Assembly: GCA_958298945.1 (NCBI GenBank) | Contig: OY282605.1 | Span: 121,206,267-121,270,266 of the forward strand | DNA length: 64,000 nt | Reading direction: 5' to 3' | Source: Atherix ibis | Taxonomy: Eukaryota; Arthropoda; Insecta; Diptera; Athericidae | Shown: positions 1 to 11,027 of the stretch, piece by piece | How the letters are laid out: every line of letters starts with the position of its first letter | Position numbering within the stretch: position 1 is the first letter of the stretch | Program-made: the position numbers and the translations under genes | The notes under the pieces: generated by a model | What the model was told of the DNA's origin: nothing | What the model saw: the letters and a program-made list of their open reading frames with translations, nothing else | Databases searched by the model: none

Positions 1-33
1 AAAATTCGCCATACTTTTTGAGCGTACCTAGTA
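1..33. mobile_element. Possible right end of a long-TIR mariner
   Basis: The first 33 bases resemble the right terminus of the long-TIR mariner family found elsewhere in this window (for example the end near 62760): both run AAAATT, then ATACTTTTTGA, and finish with ACCT-GTA. Several bases differ and the element would continue off the left edge, so this is a weak assignment. Confidence 0.35.
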
Positions 34-69
34 TATCTCGTAAAGTATTAATCAAACAAGTTCAGACTT

Positions 70-415
70 GTGGTTGTTAGAAAAGTGAGATTCCATACTA
101 TAAAAAATTCTACAAATCATGCCCAGCAGGTAAAGACCGACCACAAAACAGGTTTAAAACATCTGCATAAGACTGGATTAAAAAAGAAGCTCGATGTTTA
201 GGTGCCATGCGAATCTTAAAAGCGCGGTGAAGCGCTAAAACCGTGATCAAACCAGGATTAACGGTCAGGAAGGTTTTTTGGTGGGACTGGAAAGGAATCA
301 TCTACTATGAGCTACTTCCATATGGCGAAAACAATAAATTCGGACCTCTTCTATCCAACAGGAGGAGTGTTGCAGTCCATCAGGACAACGCCAGCCAAGT
401 CATAATAAATATTTT
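70..415 (+). mobile_element. Decayed mariner transposase fragment
   Basis: Translation in shifting frames gives pieces of a mariner transposase: HKTGLKKKLDV followed by a broken 'WVPHE'-type segment near 150-215, then WWDWKGIIYYELLPYGE at about 280-325, then 'LSNRRSVAVHQDNAS' near 351-395, which corresponds to the second catalytic aspartate motif HQDNARPH. The DDE region is shortened, frames change and stops intervene, so it is a dead relic. The WDWKGIIYYELLP wording differs from the Mos1-like copies in this window, so it belongs to another mariner subfamily that I cannot assign. Confidence 0.65.
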
Positions 416-2279
416 AAATATTATTAGAAAAATAACTTTTTTTAAAGATATTGTTTAAAAAATTAAGCATTCATGAAAATTTAATTATGGAAATTATTTT
501 TTAAAGTCAAAGAACAAAAATTCAATATTTTTCCCGTATTTTGATAATTTTATTCAAAAATATTTGACGCATTTTATTATCATAAAAATAATTAGATTTT
601 TTGAAAAAAAAAAATTCTACTTTTTATGTTTGCAACAATAAAATTGTTAACTTTTAATTCAGAAAAAACCGAGTTTTTTTTCTAAACGGCACGAATCGAA
701 GAACTTTTGGCGACAGCATATCCTAAGCCATGTTCGAAGCCGACTTGGCCCACAAACAACCCATTCGATCATGTCATACCAGAAAAAAAAAAACCTTTTT
801 ACTAATTTATTAAAATTAAAGATCAAAAAGGCTATTTATTGAAAAGAAATTCTTATTTTTTATTATTAGTTAATGATTAATTACCAGCAATGAACTGAAG
901 TTAATCAGTAATTAAACTTTTTTTTAAAAATTCCATATAATTTCTAATATAAAAACTCAAATAAATTATTCTTCCTCACAAATACACAAATGAAAAAATT
1001 TATATTAAATAAATTAATAAAAGATAAATCATAATTTTCAAATGCAATTTCACTATTTAACACCCTAAGTTATTAGATAAAAATTTAATTTAAAAAAAAA
1101 ATCATCATTCAGACAGTGAAAGGTGTGAATCAATTAACAACCACCACCTTCGGAATGATCTTAATGCAAAGCAAATATTTACAAAGCCGAATTTTAAATC
1201 AAATTATCGCTTGATAGTGAAATTTTTCATATAATAAATATTGACCATACTGACATGACCTGACTTTTTCTTATTAAATAATGATTTTTTAAGTTTTATT
1301 TTAAAAAAGGTCTCAACCTTTCATATAACAGGATCTGGCCCTATGGTATATCGGCACCCTGCAATAATAACTTTCGTATCTTATTCAAAAATCAATAACA
1401 ATTTTCGGAAAATTATTTAATACATGTGTGCGTGCGTACAACATTATAATTAAATCATAAAAATGAATACGTCTTTACTATTATTAAAAACTTTTACTTA
1501 AGTCAACGAACTTGAATGCCATGATGAGGTAGTATTTATTTATTTTTTTCCATTTGATTAACTTAAATTTACTATAGAAAAAAAAGTGAATGGGGTTTCA
1601 TACTTCATCAGTGTCAGATATCAATCATTTTAGTTTTTGTTCTTCATAATATTTTACTAAGTTTTCTTTACTTTTAATTTCAATATAACACGGATAGTAT
1701 ACATCTTGAATTTTACTATGGAAATATACAAAATTTCATAAAAATTAAACAAACAGATACCGTTTCAATTAAAAACTAAATCAATAAGTTATGTAATATT
1801 GTTATTTTGTTTTTTTAAAATTTGTTTTCTTTTAGCAAATTTAAATTGAATCAATCTACTAGCAAAATATAATAGCTGTTATTATCTGCATTCCTATTGT
1901 TAATAATTTACTTTCACCAAAAACAATATTTGCAGTTGTACCTTTCTCAGCAGTTATTGTAGTTACTAGGAGTGTTTTTAGAGAAATTATTTTTTCAACT
2001 TTGCAATAAAATTTTCCACAAGCTAGAAAATGATAAGTTTTAAATAATTTTTAAAGGAAATTCAATTATTTTGTCAATTAACTATTAGGTTTTAATGGCG
2101 TTTTTCCGAAAAAATAATAAGTCGCATATTATAGAAAGTATCCAATTTAAATCGTTCCGTTAGTTATAACAGAATCGATAACCAAGTCGAGTCTAATATT
2201 GTCTACTATATTAATATGGAGGTGCAATTGGAAAAGTAAAGAGACTATTTCTTTGCAATAATTTTATTTTATTCTTATA
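416..2279. other. AT-rich intergenic stretch
   Basis: Long homopolymer A and T runs with no credible coding sequence. A slightly less AT-rich island at about 680-780 could be an old repeat scrap but is not recognisable. Nothing else is supported. Confidence 0.5.
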
Positions 2280-2608
2280 CGTGGTCTGTTCAAAAAGTAT
2301 CGCGAAACAAAATTTTTGTGGCGTTATGTTGGTATTCATAACGCCACAAAAAGTCGAAAATCTCTCACTTATGCCAAAAAGTTCGGCCATTTTACCAAAA
2401 AAAGTCGAAAAGTCTCTCACTTATGCCAAAAAGTTCGGACATTTTAAATATTCAGTTAATTTTTGACAGCTACTTTGCTTGCACGTGTTTTTGGCTCGTG
2501 TTCAATTTTTGCCCATTTTCGACCAAAAATAGCATCGCATTAACATTGTTAAGGAACTGTTGGACTCTGTCCGCGATGACCCAAATTTGCTCCAGAGGGT
2601 CATAACTG

Positions 2609-3214
2609 GTGACGAATAATAGATTTATGGTTATGACGTGGAAACCAAAGTTCAATCATCCTAATGGAAGCTGCCGCACGAGCCAAGACCGAAAAAAAAA
2701 GCGCCAAGTTCGGTCGAATGTGAAGGTTCGACAGTTTTCTTCTATTGCAGGGTCGTGGTGTGCTTACAGTTTGCTTACAGTTTTCTTCGATTGCAGGGTC
2801 GTGGTGCATCATGAGTTCTTGTCACAGGGTAGAACGGTCAACAAGGAATATTACCTGCAAATTATGCGCAAGTTGTGCGAAGCAATCCGCCAGAAACGCC
2901 TGGATTTGTGGAAGAACAAAAATTGGCTTTCCCCGTTTTTGGCCAAAAACAACACAATAATAATGCCGCAGCCACCGTATTCCCCAGAATTGGCCCCCTG
3001 TGACTTTTTCTTATTCCCAAAACTGAAGAGCCCCATGAAAGAACGACGCTACGGTACGATTGAAGAGATAAAGACGGCATCGAAGGAGGAGCTGAACAAG
3101 ATCACGAAAAATGATTTTTTGAAGTGTTTCGAGAATTGGAAAAAACGTTGGCACAAGTGTATAATATCTGGTGGGGATTACTTTGAAGAGTACAAAATAG
3201 ATATTCATAAATAA
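2609..3214 (+). pseudogene. Mariner transposase, degenerate (long-TIR family)
   Basis: The open frame encodes the C-terminal part of a mariner transposase: FFDCRVVVHHEFLSQGRTVN, then EYYLQIMRKLCEAIRQKR, then PPYSPELAPCDFFLFPKLK carrying the third catalytic aspartate, and the conserved tail 'DFLKCFENWKKRWHKCIISGGDYFEE'. The stretch holding the second catalytic aspartate (HHDNAPAH) is deleted between KNKNWL and SPFLAKNN, and FFDCR follows a local duplication. The N-terminal helix-turn-helix region is missing. It cannot encode an active enzyme. Confidence 0.8.
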
Positions 3215-3246
3215 ATAAATAATTTTTGAAAAACACAGTCCTCTTA

Positions 3247-3385
3247 GGTGGATCTTCGCCTAGAAAACGAAAGCTCCTCATGTCCACCACCCAAACCATA
3301 CTCTTATACGGCTAGATCGAGGACACGGGGACGGGGATTATTACCTCACACAGTTTATTACTGGACATAAATGCATCCGTTACTT
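3247..3385 (+). mobile_element. LINE fragment inside the composite mariner
   Basis: This segment matches, in reverse complement, the LINE sequence at about 18005-18143. It reads the same relic of 'GNYYLTQFITGH' (YYLTQFxTGH is typical of R1/Jockey-type LINE C-termini) and the same joining sequence CTTCGCCTAGAAAACGAAAG next to a mariner right end. The LINE/mariner junction is thus shared by two places in the window, in the same relative orientation. Confidence 0.7.
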
Positions 3386-3609
3386 GTGCGTGAATTTTGG
3401 CCAAAAACAACACACTAATAATGCCGCACCCACCGTATTCCCCAGATCTGGCCAAAACACGTGCAAGCAAAGTAGCTGCCAAAAATTTACTGAACATTCA
3501 AAATGGCCGAACTTGTCGGCATAAATGAGAGACATGAGTACCAACATAACGCCGCAGAAAAATCAAAAATCGAATATACGTAACCCGCGTACTTTTTGAA
3601 AAGACCTCG

Positions 3610-5476
3610 TACACCTTCGAAATAGCTTTCTTGGGCAGCTACACATCAATGCAAGCGTTGTTTCACGGCTTCGAAGCAGTGCTAGGAATTCGCTTAGCTC
3701 CTCTGTTACACTCATTTAGATGCTATTGACAGTACGAAAATTATCTCACGTAGACTAAGATCAATAATTTAGGACCAAAAATATTCGCTTAGACCAAAAG
3801 ACTAAGATCCGCTGAATCCGGGAGATTAGGGAACTACCGAAATCCATTTTTCCGAAAAAAAACTCATCCCTGAAGATGGCTGTGTGACAAAGAGGTATGT
3901 TTTGGTGGATCATCCAAAGGTTCTCTTTATCTTTAACTTACATAAAATGAAATCTTCCATGAAGTAATACCTAACCTTTAAAGCCCAACGGTTAGGTATT
4001 ACTTCATTGGGAGTAGACTAAGCAGTGTGTTTTTTTACACTTTTTCTATAACAGAGTTTCTTTATAACTGGGGATGCGGATTCAGCTACCGCATTTCAAT
4101 ATGCCTGCAAATAACATTTTTTGTTATTTTATTTTCTAAAAATAAATTTGTTTGTTAACGTAACAGCCGTCACCAGAGAGGATTTTCGATGATAAATTTT
4201 CAGGTTTTTCAAACATCTAATTTACGATAGTTCTGCGCTCCACATGATAGCTAGAAAAAATATCATGACATATATGTTTTGACAGATATTTTAAATTATT
4301 GAGAAAAAAAATGCCTTTATTATTAGCCATATCTGAATAATTTGATATTTGATGAATTTTGGTAAGGCTTGATCTAATTTATCTAAAAGTCAGCACTTTA
4401 TTTGTGATTGATTAAATGAGTGCAAAAGAAAATCACATGGAATCCATTAATTGCGACACCTTGTGGCTGAGACATGACACATCGCAAGCATGTCAACTCC
4501 AAAATGGCCGTTTAATTCACGCTGTGAACAAGTAAAACATCGCCAAAAATGTCTTCAAATCGTCAATATTACACAACTCTGAACGTACTAAAACGATCTT
4601 GTAACTACTAGCAAAAACCAAATGCCCAATGACTAACTAACTAGCATTTCTAACATTTGATGTCCATTTAAGTGAATTTAGAGTCTTCTATATCGGAAAC
4701 ATGCCGACTTTTTTTTTCTTCTTTGTTTTAATAGAAAACTTGAATGATTACATTTTTTACTTCCACAGGGGATCGAGATCTACCATATTAATCGCATCCA
4801 AATATTGATTTTTAATGAGAAGGAATTCAATTTAGTCGAGTGCATAAAACAAATGAACAATTTTGCCAAACAAGGGGGAAATACCCATTTTTCCATTCAT
4901 CTCTTACACTTATTTTTACATAATCATATTTATTCACTTTGTTAATGTATGAACACATTAAAGGAATTAATATGATTTTACATTAATTGGAACTATTAAA
5001 ATATTACTTTTTAAATTATTATCTAAAAAATATTTTGTCATAAATCTTAGGCTTTTTGGGTAGTGGCTTACTCAGAGTTAATTGGTTACAGTGCAGACTC
5101 ACAATTCAATGTTCTTATAATTTTATTATATAATTTCATTTATAATTGAATAATAAATTATGATTTATTTACTGGTTTTAAGTTTTATTTAAATATTTAA
5201 TGCCATATTTTGGTTTGCTTAGTTTTTTTGCACATAATTTTTTACTTAAATAATGTTTTCTGAAATGTCTATTAAAGTAACGGCAATTAGTTTATATTTT
5301 CAATTAGATTATTTTTATGACGATAAAATTTGTGGAGCATCCAAAATTCTGTAGTGAATTTTCTTTGTAAATGTACTAAAAATAATTCATTTTTTTTTAA
5401 TTAAATTCTTTTTGGTTAAAATTAGTACATAAAAAAAGATATTTTATAATAATTTAAAAGCTAATTTTAAATTATA
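3610..5476. other. Intergenic stretch, no gene seen
   Basis: The first part (3610-4110) is less AT-rich than the surroundings and includes a perfect hairpin (3959-4007), which suggests decayed transposon sequence. The part at 4440-4640 is also less AT-rich but unrecognised. The rest is AT-rich. No exon or RNA gene could be supported. Confidence 0.45.
3959..4007. repeat. Perfect 18-bp inverted repeat
   Basis: ATGAAGTAATACCTAACC at 3959-3976 is the exact reverse complement of 3990-4007, with a 13-base loop. It sits in unannotated intergenic sequence and may be the tip of a foldback element. Confidence 0.85.
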
Positions 5477-6760
5477 CCAGGTGTATAAGTTTAAATCCGC
5501 TCTTTGGTTATAGATGGCGTGAGTAAGCGTATTAAGCTACCATGGGTACGCCATACTTTTTTTTATGAGTTTGACATCTGTCAACATTATTCAGTGCACA
5601 TTGTCAGCAATTTCGTACAACATCATACATTTTTTCTTTGGTAATTATGTCTAGTTTTGTCTCAGAAAAAGAGCATATGCCGGAAGGTCTGCTTTTCTGC
5701 TTCAATTTGAAGAAATCGGCTGCCGAATAGCATCGAATGCTTATGGAGACCTATGGTGACAGTGCTTTATCGGAAACAACATGCCAAGATTGGTTTCGTC
5801 TGTTCAAAGACGGCAATTTTGATTTGTGGGACAAGAAGCGTGAAAATCGGCTTAGGAAGGTTGAAGACTATCAATTGCAGGCTCTTTTGGACGAAGACGA
5901 TACCTTATCGCAAAAAATGCTCGCAGAGCAATTGGGTGTTACTCAACCAGTCATTTTCATATGTCTGCGTGCCATGGGGAAGATTGAAAAAATCGGAAAA
6001 TGAGTGCCGTATGAATTGAACGATAGGCAGACGAAGCGACGCCAAAACACATGCGAAATCTTGCTCGCCAGACAAAAAAGGAAGTCGTTCCTGCATCGGA
6101 TTGTGACAGGCGATAAAAAGTGGATATATTTCGAGAATCCTAAACGCAAGAAATCGTGGGTTGATCCCGGCCAACCATCGACATCTTCCCCAAGACCAAA
6201 TCGCTTCGGACGGAAGACGATGCTGTGCGTTTGGTGGGATCAGTAGGGTATCGTCTAATATGAGATGTTGAAACCTGGTGAAACTGTCAATACATACCGC
6301 TAGCACCAACAACTTATCAAATTGCACCGTGCTCTGCGTGAAAAGAGGACGGATTATCAACAAAGACATGACAAGCTGATTTTCCTCCACGACAACACAC
6401 CATCGCACACGTCAAAAATGGTCCGAAACTACTTGGAGACACTCAACTAGGAGGTGCTACCCTACCCCGCTTATTCACCAGACCTGGCCCCTTCCGACTA
6501 CCACCTGTTTTCGTCAATGGGCCACGCGCTCGCTGAGCAGCACTTCGATTCTTACGAAGACGTCCGAAAATGGCAAGATGAGTGGTTTGCCTCGAAAGAG
6601 AAAGATTTTTTTTGGCGTGGTATCCACAAATTGCCGGAGAGATGGGAAAAATGTGTAGCTAGCGAGGGCAAGTACTTTGAATAAATTTGTTTTTGCTTTC
6701 TATGAAAAAAAAACAGGTTTTTTTGATTAAAAAACAGCGAATTTAAGCTTATACACCTAG
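5477..6760 (+). mobile_element. Near full-length Mos1-like mariner
   Basis: The element is 1284 bp, almost the length of Drosophila Mos1 (1286 bp), with TA duplications at 5475-5476 and 6761-6762. Termini are CCAGGTGTATAAG and CTTATACACCTAG. The internal frame is collinear with Mos1 transposase over its whole length. Two relatives lie at 19808-21127 and 56488-58568. It belongs to the mauritiana subfamily by protein wording and TIRs. Confidence 0.92.
5647..6684 (+). pseudogene. Mos1-like mariner transposase, six in-frame stops
   Basis: A single uninterrupted phase from ATG 5647 to the final stop covers 345 codons, exactly the Mos1 length, with no net frameshift. It starts MSSFVSEKEH and ends KCVASEGKYFE, and contains LLDEDDTLSQKMLAEQLGV (helix-turn-helix), the first catalytic motif as VTGDKKW (family VTGDEKW), FLHDNTPSH and YSPDLAPSDYHLF with the second and third aspartates in DD34D spacing. 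Nonsense codons are at 5728, 6001, 6244, 6256, 6301 and 6448. The enzyme is dead by stops rather than by deletion, which suggests fairly recent decay. Confidence 0.92.
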
Positions 6761-6762
6761 TA

Positions 6763-7249
6763 ACTAATTTTGTTTCATACAAAAATTAAAAAAATACAAA
6801 AAAATAATTTATTTCCGTTTAGTTGCAGATACTTGTAATATTATCTGTGAGAGAGAATTTCTTTTTGAATAGGACTCCATTCATTGTGCGGGTGCTAAAT
6901 TGAACAACTCCTTTCTCAAGTGCTCTCCTTAATATCTACCAGTCTCATTAGGTAAACTGGCAATGCTAACCCACACGAAACATGACGTGGCTAAATCGCC
7001 TTATGGTCATGGCGCCGCAGAATGGCCTTTGGCTCTTGTTTCAGAGACCTTACAGCAAACAAACAAAATCGAATTGTGGAATATTTTTGCTCCTATCATT
7101 ATGCAATTTCACAACAGCAGCAAAGTGTGAATTTCTGCTTCTCGCCCGCATACAAAGAACATCTGAGATTAATTTGTGCTTATAAAACGAATATACTCCA
7201 AAATAGAAAGGAAAATACACAATAAACAGTTTTATCTTCAAACAATATC
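6763..7249. other. Spacer between mariner and unc-45 3' end
   Basis: Less AT-rich than most spacers. Short open frames at about 6980-7225 on the plus strand show no recognisable motif and are not called. Confidence 0.4.
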
Positions 7250-7255
7250 TTTATT
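7250..7255 (-). terminator. Poly(A) signal AATAAA for unc-45
   Basis: TTTATT on the plus strand reads AATAAA on the minus strand, about 155 bases past the unc-45 stop codon. It is the first canonical hexamer downstream that I found. Confidence 0.45.
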
Positions 7256-7408
7256 GATTTTTTTAAAATAATACATGTAAAAAAAAAATTGCTCACTTTT
7301 AATTTTGTTCCAATTGTTCATATTCGAATTAAGTACTATTAAGGCCAAGGAGTAGTTCTATTTTATAAATCATTCGAACTTATTTTTTCTAAATCTGTCC
7401 CATACCAC

Positions 7409-10301
7409 TTATTCAACACTATCGTCTTCCATAAGCTCAGCTTGCTTAAACACATCTGGAATTTCGCGATTTGTTGCTTTCTGGATAAGCTGATATTTTT
7501 CAGCAGCATGCAAGCACAATTGAGCAACTTCACGGGCTTTTGCTCGTGCATCGTCCGGAAATTGTGACAAACCAACTAACAATTCCATCAGGTCGGTATT
7601 TATTATTTTTCCAGCAAGTTCTTCACTGGCATTGATCAGATTGAGAATTATAACGACCCCGCGATGTTGTACGTCTGGGCTTGGATTAGCGACCAGTGTG
7701 TGGAAGATACGTAACCACGATTGAGAATCGAATATTCTGTTACAGCACTTTTCGCTGACAGATGTAAGCATTGCCAATGCACCAGCAGCTGCCTTAGCGG
7801 TGGGTTCGTCTTCTTCCTCACATAAAAGTGTCAAAAACTTGATTCGATCGTTTTCGCTTTCGTATAGTTTGACCACACCTTCGGACATCACCATGTTACA
7901 GATGCACTCACAAGCCGCTCGTCGTAGTAGCTCATGGTCCTCCATAAGGTAGACTTCTATCTTCGGAATTCCTCCTTCTTTAAGAATTCTACTGCGAATA
8001 GTTTCGTTCATCTGGGCTAGATTACACAGCGCCATTAATGACTCAAAATTCTCTAATGCAGTGCAATTTGGATGCAACGAATTCAACAGTGGACGAATAA
8101 CTTCCAGATTCCTTTGACCTGGAAAAGCAACTTCCGGATTAATTGAAATTCCTATTCTGGCCAGAGCTTGAGCTGCCTGCCGCTTGCCCTTATCAGTTCC
8201 CTCTAAAGACAGCGGTAACAGTGTTTTCGCACCGCCATCCTGAACGACCTTTCCACGTAATTCCGGCAAACTGCACAGCGAATTTAAAACACGAGCAATC
8301 AGCTCTTTTGAATTATCGCTATCGGTTTTTGCAAGTGAAATCAGCGCTGATGTAATTCCTTCATTAGCTAATACAGTAATACGCTTGTTTATAAAGTCAG
8401 GATCATCGAGTTCATGTTCCTCGGGTATGTGATGTTTTGCAAACTTTGCCAATTCAACCATTTCAGGCAATACTTCCTGTTTCTCGTAGGCATTGCACAA
8501 ATTCACGAACGTTGTAACGACACCATAAAGAACGGACTGATCACCAGATTTTGCCAAGGCAATCAGTGCCTGTAAAGCTGGTCTGTCCTCAATTAATTTC
8601 TCCTTAACTTCAGCATCTAGCGTTAGGTAAGCTAAACCTTCGGCAGCCCATTTACGTATGTCCTTATCTCGTCCAGGCTTAATGAGAAATCTACGACATG
8701 CTTCGGCCATTTTTACTGTTGATCCATCTGAGAATGGCCGAACCGATGCATCCTGTCCACCAGAGCTACCTAACTTACAGAGTCCAACAAGTGCACGTAC
8801 TCTAATCCCCTCATCTTTTGACTGGTACAGTTGCTTCAGTATATCAACGCCATGTTGAATAATGGATTTCGCTTTATCCTTTTTCGAAGCTGCCGCAATA
8901 AGGCACTCGCACGCGACTCGCTGTTGCATTACATCTTCAGTAGTTGCCATTGCCAGAATCATTTGCAGTATTCCTAAGAAAAATAATATAATAAATTCCA
9001 TTATTAAAACACAAGTTATCGACATATGTGTATTTACCTTCTCGAGACATAATTGAATTTCCAACATCAAGTGGTCCGAGAAGTAGAGAAGTGATCGCAA
9101 CTGTGACACGAACTTTCGATTCCATATCAGGTGAGAGTAGCTTCTCTTTTACGAATTCATCGATTTCCTCAGAAAATCGCTCCTTTGCCTTATCATAGTA
9201 CATGTTCTCATAGATTCTAGCCAAACAAACGGACGCGATAGTTCGCGACGACGGTGTTATTTCCATTGCACTTTCGTATTTATACTCTTCCAGTTCAGAA
9301 CAAATCTCCAAGAGTCGCGGTAATCCATGAATTTCAACGAAACGCTCACCCCAACTGAGTGCCGTATAATGGATATTACGCGTAATGAGCTCCATTATAG
9401 CGTCTCTGGCCAGTCCTGAAATCATCCGGTCAGTCAACGAGTACACAAAGCATGTTAAAAGAGTGTCAATTTCTTTTGAATATTTCTCGCACATTTCTTT
9501 CACCGGGCGACTATCCAATTTGTTTTTCAAGCCAGAAAACGTATTAAGAATGGTTTGCAAGCAATATTGCGCCGCATTGACGCGTTCTTCATTTCTACTA
9601 TCCAAAACCTGCAGGAACCACGGCACTCCTAGCTCACGCAGTACAAGTTTGGTTCTATCTACATTCTGATTACATAGTTCACCAACAACTCTGACACCAT
9701 TTACGTAAATTTCTTCATTCTTCTCAACCTTTATTAATCCAGAAAGTTTTTTTATAGCGCCTTCTCTGCATATTAGATCCGCACCAACATCCTCCCTAGC
9801 CAATACCAGAAGATTGTTCATTGCGGTTTTTCTCTTCTCCGCTGGCTGTGACATATCGAAAACTAGTAGGCACATCTGCGTTACTTTTGTCGAAGTCTGG
9901 GAATTCTTTTGTAACCGTTCGGCCACAATAGGGTGCAATCGCTCCATAATAGGTTTAATTACTTTATTATTCGGATCTGATTTAAGTAATGTTTTACCAT
10001 CCATGTAGCACTCTTCAAATTTACCAATCGATTCATATGCCTGTGCCCGTCTAAACAGAGCCTTTGGATCAATGGGAGAAATTTCAAGAGCAGCTGTACA
10101 ATCCTCAATGACTTTGTCATATTCATTTGTCTTCAAATAAGCAGCGGCACGGTTCTTTAAGAATATTACCAAATCTTTATGCTTTTGACCCAATTTGATC
10201 GCCTTTGAATACAACTCAATAGCATCATCCCATTTCTCATTCTTAAAAGCTTCGTTCCCTTTTTCTTTCAATATTGTCGGATCCTCCGCTTGTCCAGTCA
10301 T
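7409..10301 (-). CDS. Unc-45: UNC-45 myosin/Hsp90 co-chaperone
   Basis: UNC-45 folds myosin motor domains together with Hsp90 in the cytoplasm and sarcomere. Two exons, 10301-9038 and 8973-7409, flank a 64-bp GT-AG intron (8974-9037) and join in phase to 942 residues, matching animal UNC-45 (Drosophila about 947). The N-terminus is a three-repeat TPR domain (residues about 8-120). All five carboxylate-clamp positions that grip the Hsp90/Hsp70 EEVD tail can be read: K12, N16, N50, K80 and R84. The central and C-terminal UCS parts are armadillo-type helices, with typical text such as 'LLCEEEDEPTAKAAAGALAMLT' and 'DVQHRGVVIILNLI'. The open frame running past each splice site is intron read-through. 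The start is the first ATG, directly preceding the TPR. It is divergent from BUD23 across 726 bp with heat-shock-element-like sites. No frame damage was seen. Confidence 0.97.
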
Positions 10302-10444
10302 TTTTTATTAATCTTCTTTTTATTTGAAAGCAATTTTTTCATATGAATTATAAAACCTTAATTTCAACACGAACGCTCACTCAAAAATTTTCACGTGTAG
10401 CAGCAGATTGCCAACCCGATTTTATAGAACGTGTAATCGAACGA

Positions 10445-10457
10445 GAAATTTCTGGAT
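10445..10457. promoter_or_regulatory. Heat-shock-element-like site
   Basis: GAA-AT-TTC-TG-GAT matches two and two-thirds inverted nGAAn units at 5-bp spacing, the pattern bound by HSF trimers. It lies about 145 bp upstream of the unc-45 start codon. UNC-45 is an Hsp90 partner, so heat-shock control is plausible, but a site this short can occur by chance. Confidence 0.4.
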
Positions 10458-10504
10458 CTCTCTAAAGAGAAGATGTTCTATTTTTAAAACATTTAAAAGT
10501 CAGC

Positions 10505-10512
10505 TTCTCGAA
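10505..10512. promoter_or_regulatory. Second heat-shock-element-like half site
   Basis: TTC-TC-GAA is a two-unit inverted HSE core, 60 bp further from unc-45 than the 10445 site. Alone it would be weak; together with the neighbouring site it could be one regulatory cluster. Confidence 0.3.
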
Positions 10513-11027
10513 AAGGTATCCGGCCAATTGCCAATAGATAACCGCACATTCCGTCACCAGTGAACGCTCAGTTTACAGGATTTGAAAACTAAAATCAAAG
10601 TCTAAATGGAAAGTGTCAAAATTCCAACTACACCTATGCGTATATGAATGCAACAGGATCTTATTGGAAAGATTTGATGGCATTTCCAAAAAACAGATTG
10701 ACACATAAATAATAATGAAGTTGGCATTGAATCGACTCATATATTTGTATTCAATAAAAAACCTTTAAAAAAAATTATTTTATCTTATATAAATTTGAAA
10801 CTATAAAAAAAAAAAAAAATAATATGGCTATTTAATTAAAAATGATTATTTAAGGAATATTTTTTAAAATTTCAAAATGCACACTCTTTTACATAGCAGC
10901 CAACTTGGCAACTCTGAAAAGTATAGCGGCTTTCATCTGTCAAACACGTGCTATTATTGATGTGTTAAATTCATTGAATGTTTCGTTTTTAAAATCTACG
11001 AAAATTAACGAAATATAAAGTACTAAA

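Larger units (their letters stand above)
2280..3609 (+). mobile_element. Composite long-TIR mariner carrying a LINE scrap
   Basis: The unit is flanked by TA at 2278-2279 and 3610-3611. Its ends are inverted: CGTGGTCTGTTCAAAAAGTA on the left, TACTTTTTGAAAAGACCTCG on the right, and similarity between the two ends extends inward for roughly 200 bases, much longer than the usual 28-30 bp mariner TIR. Inside lie a mariner transposase 3' half (2609-3214), an internal mariner right end (about 3230-3246), a LINE-derived segment (3247-3385), and a second mariner 3' part with another copy of the 'LLVRxFxAKNNT...PYSPDL' region (3386-3470). The left end also contains a roughly 65-bp tandem duplication (about 2350-2440). 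It is a chimera rather than a simple mariner copy. Confidence 0.8.
10302..11027. promoter_or_regulatory. Shared divergent promoter region of unc-45 and Bud23
   Basis: This 726-bp spacer separates the two divergently transcribed start codons. The unc-45-proximal part is less AT-rich and includes an E-box CACGTG at 10392-10397 and HSE-like sites at 10445 and 10505. The BUD23-proximal part is AT-rich. No TATA box or start site can be fixed with confidence. Confidence 0.5.

Noticed and set aside
680..780. Gene fragment reading GQVGFEHGLGYAVAK on the minus strand
   Set aside because: Short, without flanking splice sites and not recognised; could be a repeat scrap.
7409..9109. unc-45 as two separate genes
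   Set aside because: The two long frames overlap only through a 64-bp intron with consensus GT and AG ends, and joined they give the family length.
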